Source: Congeria kusceri (lineage: Eukaryota > Mollusca > Bivalvia > Myida > Dreissenidae). Taken from it: a stretch of 64,000 nucleotides of DNA. Every line of letters begins with the position of its first letter. Position 1 is the stretch's first letter. The stretch lies in NCBI GenBank assembly GCA_027627225.1, contig JAPFQT010000038.1, positions 124,001-188,000 of the forward strand. The letters run 5' to 3'. The notes below the pieces were generated by a model, which saw only the letters and a list, made by a program, of their open reading frames with translations, searched no databases and was not told the origin of the DNA. Position numbers and translations under genes: made by a program. Shown here piece after piece: positions 56,455 to 64,000 of this stretch.

Positions 56455-59400
56455 ATACACTGCCCTCCATTATTTACATGATTGCACTGAGACAAATGAC
56501 TCATACCCCTGGTTTTATGTCTACACTGCACTCCATTATTTACATGATTGCACTGAGACAAACGACTCACACCCCTGGTTTTATATCTACACTACACTCC
56601 ATTATTTACATGATTGCACTGAGACAAATGACTCATACCCCTGGTTTTATATCTACACTGCACTCCATTATTTACATGATTGCACTGAGACAAACGACTC
56701 ACACACCTGGTTTTATGTCTACACTGCACTCCATTATTTACATATTTGCACTGAGACAAATGACTCATACACTTGGTTTTATGTCTACACTGCCCTCCAT
56801 TATTTACATGATTGCACTGAGACAAATGACTCACACACCTGGTTTTATGTCTACACTGCCCTCCATTATTTACATGATTGCACTGAGACAAACGACTCAC
56901 ACACCTGGTTTTATGTCTACACTGCCCTCCATTATTTACATGATTGCACTGAGACAAATGACTCATACACTTGGTTTTATATCTACACTGCACTCTATTA
57001 TTTACAAGATTGCACTGAGACAAACGACTCATACCCTTGGTTTTATGTCTACACTGCCCTCCATTATTTACATGATTACACTGAGACAAACGACTCACAC
57101 ACCTGGTTTTATGTCTACACTGCCCTCCATTATTTACATGATTGCACTGAGACAAATGACTCATACACTTGGTTTTATGTCTACACTGCACTCCATTATT
57201 TACATGATTGCACTGAGACAAATGACTCATACCCCTGGTTTTATATCTACACTGCACTCCATTATTTACATGATTGCACTGAGACAAACGACTCATACCC
57301 CTGGTTTTATGTCTACACTGCAGTCCATTATTTACATGATTGCACTGGGACAAATGACTCATACCCTTGGTTTTATGTCTACACTGCACTCTATTATTTA
57401 CATGATTGCACTGAGACAAATGACTCATACCCTTGGTTTTATGTCTACACTGCACTCTATTATTTACATGATTGCACTGAGACAAATGACTCATACACTT
57501 GGTTTTATGTCTACACTGCCCTCCATTATTTACATGATTGCACTGATACAAATGACTCATACACTTGGTTTTATGTCTACACTGCCCTCCATTATTTACA
57601 TGATTGCACTGAGACAAATGACTCATACACTTGGTTTTATGTCTACACTGCCCTCCATTATTTACATGATTGCACTGAGACAAACGACTCATACCCTTGG
57701 TTTTATGTCTACACTGCCCTCCATTATTTATATGACTGCACTGAGACAAACGACTCACACCCCTGGCTTTATATCTACACTGCACTCCATTATTTACATG
57801 ATTGCACTGAGACAAACGACTCATACCCCTGGTTTTATGTCTACACTGCCCTCCATTATTTACATGATTGCACTGAGACAAACGACTCACACCCCTGGTT
57901 TTATGTCTACACTGCACTCCATTATTTACATGATTGCACTGAGACAAACGACTCATACCCTTGGTTTTATGTCTACACTGCACTCCATTATTTACATGAT
58001 TGCACTGAGACAAACGACTCACACCCTTGGTTTTATGTCTACACTGCACTCCATTATTTACATGATTGCACTGAGACAAATGACTCATACCCCTGGTTTT
58101 ATGTCTACACTGCACTCCATTATTTACATGATTGCACTGATACAAACGACTCATAACCTTGGTTTTATATCTACACTGCACTCCATTATTTACATGATTG
58201 CACTGAGACAAACGACTCACACCCTTGGTTTTATATCTACACTGCCCTCCATTATTTACATGATTGCACTGAGACAAACGACTCACACACCTGGTTTTAT
58301 GTCTACACTGCACTCCATTATTTACATGATTGCACTGAGACAAACGACTCACACCCCTGGTTATATATCTACACTGCCCTCCATTATTTACATGATTGCA
58401 CTGAGACAAACGACTCACACCCCTGGCTTTATATCTACACTGCACTCCATTATTTACATGATTGCACTGAGACAAATGACTCATACCCCTGGTTTTATAT
58501 CTACACTGCACTCCATTATCTACATGATTGCACTGAGACAAATGACTCATACCCTTGGTTTTATGTCTACACTGCCCTCCACTATTTACATGATTGCACT
58601 GAGAAAAATGACTCATACACCTGGTTTTATGTCTACACTGCCCTCCATTATTTACATGATTGCACTGAGACAAATGACTCATACCCTTGGTTTTATATCT
58701 ACACTGCCCTCCATTATTTACATGATTGCACTGAGACAAACGACTCACACCCCTGGCTTTATATCTACACTGCACTCCATCATTTACATGATTGCACTGA
58801 GACAAATGACTCATACCCCTGGTTTTATATCTACACTGCACTCCATTATCTACATGATTGCACTGAGACAAATGACTCATACCCCTGGTTTTATGTCTAC
58901 ACTGCCCTCCATTATTTACATGATTGCACTGAGACAAACGACTCATACCCTTGGTTTTATATCTACACTGCACTCCATTATTTACATGATTGCACTGAGA
59001 CAAACGACTCACACCCCTGGTTTTATATCTACACTGCACTCCATTATTTACTTGATTGCACTGAGACAAACGACTCACACACCTGGTTTTATATCTACAC
59101 TGCCCTCCATTATTTACATGATTGTACTGAGACAAACGACTCATACCCCTGGTTTTATGTCTACACTGCACTCCATTATTTACATGATTGCACTGAGACA
59201 AATGACTCATACCCCTAGTTTTATGTCTACACTGCACTCCATTATTTACATGATTGCACTGAGACAAATGACTCATACACTTGGTTTTATGTCTACACTG
59301 CCCTCCATTATTTAAATGATTGCACTGAGACAAACGACTCACACCCCTGGTTTTATGTCTACACTGCCCTCCATTATTTACATGATTGCACTGAGACAAA

Positions 59401-61640
59401 CGACTCATACCCCTGGTTTTATGTCTACACTGCACTCCATTATTTACATGATTGCACTGAGACAAACGACTCATACCCCTGGTTTTATGTCTACACTGCA
59501 CTCCATTATTTACATGATTGCACTGAGACAAACGACTCATACCCCTGGTTTTATGTCTACACTGCCCTCCATTATTTACATGATTGCACTGAGACAAACG
59601 ACTCACACCCCTGGTTTTATATCTACACTGCAATCCATTATTTACATGATTGCACTGAGACAAACGACTCACACGCCTGGTTTTATGTCTACACTGCACT
59701 CCATTATTTACATGATTGCACTGAGACAAACGACTCACACACCTGGTTTTATGTCTACACTGCCCTCCATTATTTACATGATTGCACTGAGACAAACGAC
59801 TCATACCCCTGGTTTTATGTCTACACTGCACTCCATTATTTACATGATTGCACTGAGACAAACGACTCACACACCTGGTTTTATGTCTACACTGCACTCC
59901 ATTATTTACATGATTGCACTGAGACAAATGACTCATACCCCTGGTTTTATATCAACACTGCCCTCCATTATTTACATGACAGCACTGGGACAAATGACTC
60001 ATACCCCTGGTTTTATATCTACACTGCACTCCATTATTTACATGATTGCACTGAGACAAACGACACATACCCTTGGTTTTATGTCTACACTGCACTCAAT
60101 TATTTACATGATTGCACTGAGACAAATGACTCATACCCCTGGGTTTATGTCTACACTGCACTCCATTATTTACATGATTGCACTGAGACAAACGACTCAC
60201 ACCGTTGGTTTTATATCTACACTGCACTCCATTATCTACATGACAGCACTGGGACAAACGACTCATACCCCTGGTTTTATATCTACACTGCACTCCATTA
60301 TTTACATGATTGCACTGAGACAAACGACTCACACCCCTGGTTTTATGTCTACACTGCACTCCATTATTTACATGATTGCACTGAGACAAAGGACTCACAC
60401 ACCTGGTTTTATGTCTACACTGCCCTCCATTATTTACATGATTGCACTGAGACAAATGACTCACACACCTGGTTTTATGTCTACACTGCACTCCATTATT
60501 TACATGATTGCACTGAGACAAATGACTCACACACCTGGTTTTATGTCTACACTGCACTCCATTATTTACATGATTGCACTGATACAAACGACTCACACAC
60601 CTGGTTTTATGTCTACACTGCACTCCATTATTTACATGATTGCACTGAGACAAATGACTCATACCCCTGGTTTTATGTCTACACTGCACTCCATTATTTA
60701 CATGATTGCACTGAGACAAATGACTCATACCCCTGGTTTTATGTCTACACTGCACTCCATTATTTACATGATTGCACTGAGACAAACGACTCATACCCTT
60801 GGTTTTATATCTACACTGCACTCCATTATTTACATGATTGCACTGAGACAAATGACTCATACCCCTGGTTTTATATCTACACTGCCCTCCATTATTTACA
60901 TGATTGCACTGAGACAAACGACTCACACCCCTGGCTTTATGTCTACACTGCACTCCATTATTTACATGATTGCACTGAGACAAATGACTCATACCCCTGG
61001 TTTTATATCTACACTGCACTCCATTATTTACATGATTGCACTGAGACAAATGACTCATACCCCTGGTTTTATGTCTACACTGCCCTCCATTATTTACATG
61101 ATTGCACTGAGACAAATGACTCACACACCTGGTTTTATGTCTACACTGCACTCCATTATTTACATGATTGCACTGAGACAAACGACTCACACACCTGGTT
61201 TTATATCTACACTGCACTCCATTATTTACATGATTGCACTGAGACAAACGACTCACACCCTTGGTTTTATATCTACACTGCACTGCATTATTTACATGAT
61301 TGCACTGAGACAAATGACTCATACCCTTGGTTTTATATCTACACTACACTCCATTATTTACATGATTGCACTGAGACAAACGACTCATACCCCTGGTTTT
61401 ATGTCTACACTGCACTCCATTATTTACATGACAGCACTGGGACAAACGGCTCATACCCCTGGTTTTATATCTACACTGCACTCCATTATTTACATGACAG
61501 CACTGGGACAAACGACTCATACCCCTGGTTTTATATCTACACTGCACTCCATTATTTACATGACAGCACTGGGACAAACGGTCGTACACCCTTGGTTTTA
61601 TGTCAACATTGCCCTCCATAACTGCACCAAGACAAACTGG
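56455..61640. repeat. 66-bp satellite, ~79 copies, open on both strands
   Basis: Unit: CTCCATTATTTACATGATTG, CACTGAGACAAACGACTCAC, ACCCCTGGTTTTATGTCTAC, ACTGCA. Length is a strict 66 bp over 5.2 kb. Variation is concentrated at a few sites: CG/TG in AAACGACTC, CAC/CAT, CCT/CTT, ATG/ATA, GCACTC/GCCCTC. A 5-unit duplication is visible (TATCTACATG at ~58518 and ~58848, 330 bp apart). A variant with GACAGCACTGGGACAAAC recurs near 59980, 60242, 61430, 61496 and 61562. The plus frame (22 residues per unit) runs from 56382 to 61643 with one stop (TAA, 59313-59315); minus frames run 1114 and 408 codons. I treat these as repeat artefacts. Confidence 0.95.
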
Positions 61641-61739
61641 TGACTGTTGATCCTTGTCCTTTGCACTTAAAATATTCTAGCAGTATCATCATCATTATGA
61701 TATATATGTATTTAGTTACAGTTTACAAGACAGGAGCTG

Positions 61740-62035
61740 TCTCAGGACAGTGCACTTGACTATTCGAACCGCTTTGTCAGAGTTATGGGTCCTTGTCAGT
61801 ACAAAAAAGGGGCGTAATTCTGCTAAATTGCAGGTCAGAGTTAAGGGCCTTGGTCAGTGACCTCATATAATGACCCCAAAGACATATGTGAAGTTTCCAT
61901 TGAATATCTGTAGTAGTTACAGAGATATATACTTGTTGCACGCAAACCTTAACCAGAGCATTGGACGACACGGATGAAAGGGTCAGTAGAATAGCTCGAA
62001 CTATTTGGTGAATAGTTGAGATAACAAAACATACA
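61740..62035. mobile_element. Dispersed repeat with CTATTCGAAC/AGCTCGAACTATT ends
   Basis: GACTATTCGAACCGCTTTGT at the left and ATAGCTCGAACTATTTGG at the right are partly inverse; between them TCAGAGTTAAGGGCCTTGGTC and TGAAGTTTCCATTGAATATC are typical of dispersed repeats near genes. Non-coding. Confidence 0.4.
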
Positions 62036-62189
62036 TCTCGGTATTGTATCGTTGTTACTTTACTGCAATATGTACCATTGTATCACAAGGCTAGCATATC
62101 ATTACACCTGTAGTGGCAAATCATTGTTTCTATATGACAACACCATTCACTTTGGCCAAATAATAATAACGGGCAAAAAACATTCAAAC

Positions 62190-62340
62190 ACTGCATACCT
62201 CTGTTGTGGATTGAGTGTGATGAGGCAGGGAATGTCTGAGTTGGTCAGAGGACGATTGTCACCAGATGCTTTAAAATCAACCATAGAAAAGGAAGAACAT
62301 TACCTTCAATCAGACAGTAAAATAAACAGTAGTATGGCAA
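62190..62340 (+). other. Coding-like segment, possible exon
   Basis: The plus frame contains VMRQGMSELVRGRLSPDALK and STIEKEEHYLQSDSKINSS, charged and balanced like a real helical protein and unlike its AT-rich surroundings. An AG at GATGAGGCAG^GGAATG (~62230) could be an acceptor but lacks a strong pyrimidine tract, and ACA^GTAGTA (~62329) is a weak donor. Not recognised. Confidence 0.3.
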
Positions 62341-62833
62341 TTTTATTTAATTTCATTATTTTTGTAACATCTCCTCATTTTGGAAACATAGTGTTATACA
62401 TGTAGTTGGTGTCTGTGTATATGATTTTATCATTTCACTCTAAACCATTACATTCATAAATAAATAATACTATTATGTACGGTAATTACAGTTATAAGAA
62501 ATGTAATACCATTGAAAAACTTTAGTTATTGACAAATGTAGCAACAAATACGTTGCAAACAGGTTCATTTTGCATTTGCAAGTAAAGCAATTATATAAAA
62601 AGCATGATTGATTTTAACTTCATCACATAAAACAAATATTTGCCATCAATATTCCAAAGGTGAAACAAACCTATCGTTTTAAACCCATCATTAATATGCT
62701 GACTTCCATTGTGAATTGTATATAACCAGCACACTATTTGGAACTATTAGTCTAGTTTTCTGACCACATTTGATTGGAGTATTAAGTAGATCAAAATCTG
62801 GCTTTAAGCTATTCTGACAACGATCCTACTTAC
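62341..62833. other. AT-rich intergenic sequence
   Basis: Nothing was recognised. Confidence 0.35.
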
Positions 62834-62966
62834 CATCAATGTTAGAAATGTCACCTGCTCATTTGCTGTCGCTGTTTGTGCCCTATGGAGTAAGGTCATG
62901 TTCAGTCAGAACGCCTCTACAATCATCTCGCAACAACATCTTGTAGGGAGGCCGCTGTATTTGTAA
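62834..62966 (-). other. Candidate exon on the minus strand ending a reading frame
   Basis: On the minus strand a strong acceptor (TTTCGTATTTCAG^TTACAA) precedes and GATG^GTAAGTAGG follows. The frame directly after the acceptor reads LQIQRPPYKMLLRDDCRGVL then TEHDLTP and stops (TAG, 62883-62885), so coding would be 62883-62966. If the downstream GT is a real donor, the exon would lie partly in the 3' untranslated region. Upstream coding exons would be outside or not recognised. No family assigned. Confidence 0.3.
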
Positions 62967-63208
62967 CTGAAATACGAAAGTAATGCTGATTAATGGGGAA
63001 TCTTGAATACAAACTTTTACTGGACATGCAAGAGCAAAACTGTAAAGGAACTGTACTTGAATCTCTAACAGATCTCAGACTTTGTCAATGACATTTTTAT
63101 AAACCTTTCAACAGTCTATGTACATGTTTGTAATGAATACAAATATGAAATACTTATTCTAACAGCAACAATTGCGAGAAATCAGGAAATTTTTTTAATG
63201 TGCAAAAA

Positions 63209-64000
63209 GAGTCTCAGTGGTGTAATGGATACTATGTCCGCCTTGGGAGATCATGAGTCTCAGTGGTGTAATGGATATGATGTCCACCTTGGGAGATCAT
63301 GAGTCTCAGTGGTGTAATGGATATGATGTCCGCCTTGGGAGATCATGAGTCTCAGTGGTGTAATGGATATGATGTCCACCTTGGGAGATCGTGAGTCTCT
63401 GTGGTGTAATGGATATGATGTCCGCCTTGGGAGATCATGAGTCTCAGTGGTGTAATGGATATGATGTCTGCCTTGGGAGATCATGAGTCTCAGTGGTGTA
63501 ATGGATATGATGTCTGCCTTGGGAGATCATGAGTCTCAGTGGTGTAATGGATATGATGTCCACCTTGGGAAATCATGAGTCTCAGTGGTGTAATGGATAT
63601 GATGACTGCCTTGGGAGATCATGAGTCTCAGTGGTGTAATGGATATGATGTCCGCCTTGGGAGATCATGAGTCTCAGTGGTGTAATGGATATGATGTCCA
63701 CCTTGGGAGATCATGAGTCTCAGTGGTGTAATGGATATGATGTCCGCCTTGGGAAATCATGAGTCTCAGTGGTGTAATGGATATGATGTCCGCCTTGGGA
63801 GATCATGAGTCTCAGTGGTGTAATGGATATGATGTCTGCCTTGGGAGATCATGAGTTTCAGTTGTGTAATGGATATGATGTCCACCTTGGGAGATCATGA
63901 GTCTCAGTGGTGTAATGGATATGATGTCCACCTTGGGAAATCATGAGTCTCAGTGGTGTAATGGATATGATGTCCACCTTGGGAGATCATGAGTCTCAGT
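63209..64000 (+). repeat. 46-bp satellite derived from a SINE tRNA-like head
   Basis: Seventeen complete units, each exactly 46 bp (GAGTCTCAGTGGTGTAATGG, ATATGATGTCCGCCTTGGGA, GATCAT), with no indel between 63209 and 63991; the array runs off the window. The unit matches the first ~54 bp of the family-1 SINE (27792: GGTCGCAGTGGTGTAATGGA, TATGGTGTCCGCCTTGCGA...) with ~8 bp deleted in the anticodon region. Every unit keeps the A-box TGGTGTAATGG except one near 63856 (CAGTTGTGTAATGG); none has a B box. Frames on the minus strand are artefacts. Confidence 0.95.

Noticed and set aside
56382..61643. Very long open frames (977 and 775 codons plus; 1114 and 408 codons minus) as repeat-protein genes
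   Set aside because: The 66-bp unit is a multiple of three and simply lacks stops in these frames. Both strands are open at once, there is no promoter or splice context, and an in-frame stop breaks the plus frame.
63260..63484. 74-codon minus frame at the right edge
   Set aside because: It is a periodic product of the 46-bp satellite (138-bp frame period).
63209..64000. CRISPR-like array
   Set aside because: Units are head to tail without spacers, the DNA is animal, and the unit derives from a SINE.

Overview
This is eukaryotic, non-coding-rich animal DNA. It is AT-rich and crowded with tandem repeats, tRNA-derived SINEs, small inverted-repeat elements and LINE fragments, and its genes are split by introns. 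The style of the dispersed elements (short terminal or subterminal inverted repeats around a core of 150-170 bp tandem units, often beside GTCT/CTGC microsatellites) suggests a mollusc, most likely a bivalve. That is inference from repeat style; no single-copy marker gene was recognised.

Layout. 1-2.3 kb: GATC-rich degenerate repeat, then a TG-rich minisatellite. 2.3-10 kb: foldback element, tandem-core element, LINE 3' end, small inverted-repeat elements and SINEs. 10.3-12.4 kb: a 26-bp satellite, which recurs at 22.4-23.0 kb. 12.4-29.9 kb: dispersed elements, microsatellites and LINE remnants, with no convincing host gene. 30.0 kb: a 290-bp non-autonomous transposon. 31-35.6 kb: tandem segments of 510-580 bp carrying SINE copies, repeated GCATGCGC palindromes and a 23-bp minisatellite. 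36-39.5 kb: another tandem-core element and two trinucleotide blocks. 40.2 kb: a possible TATA-less promoter.

40.44-46.53 kb is the main object: a ~6.1-kb DNA transposon whose two ends match the two ends of the 290-bp element at 30.0 kb. It holds an intron-containing gene for a large protein with a plausible RNase H-fold triad, a CxxH motif and a small C-terminal Tudor-like segment, plus an upstream ORF that can be spliced to it in frame. The 290-bp element looks like its internal-deletion derivative. I could not place the transposase in a named family.

46.6-64 kb: dispersed repeats; a SINE; a 5'-truncated LINE (51.78-53.95 kb) with an intact 610-codon reading frame, poly(A) tail and 9-bp target-site duplication; a ~79-copy 66-bp satellite (56.45-61.64 kb) that is open on both strands; weak coding-like segments; and, running off the right edge, an exactly 46-bp satellite made from the tRNA-like head of the SINE family found elsewhere in the window.

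The only protein genes I can support are mobile-element genes. Long frames in the satellites are treated as products of unit lengths that keep the frame open.
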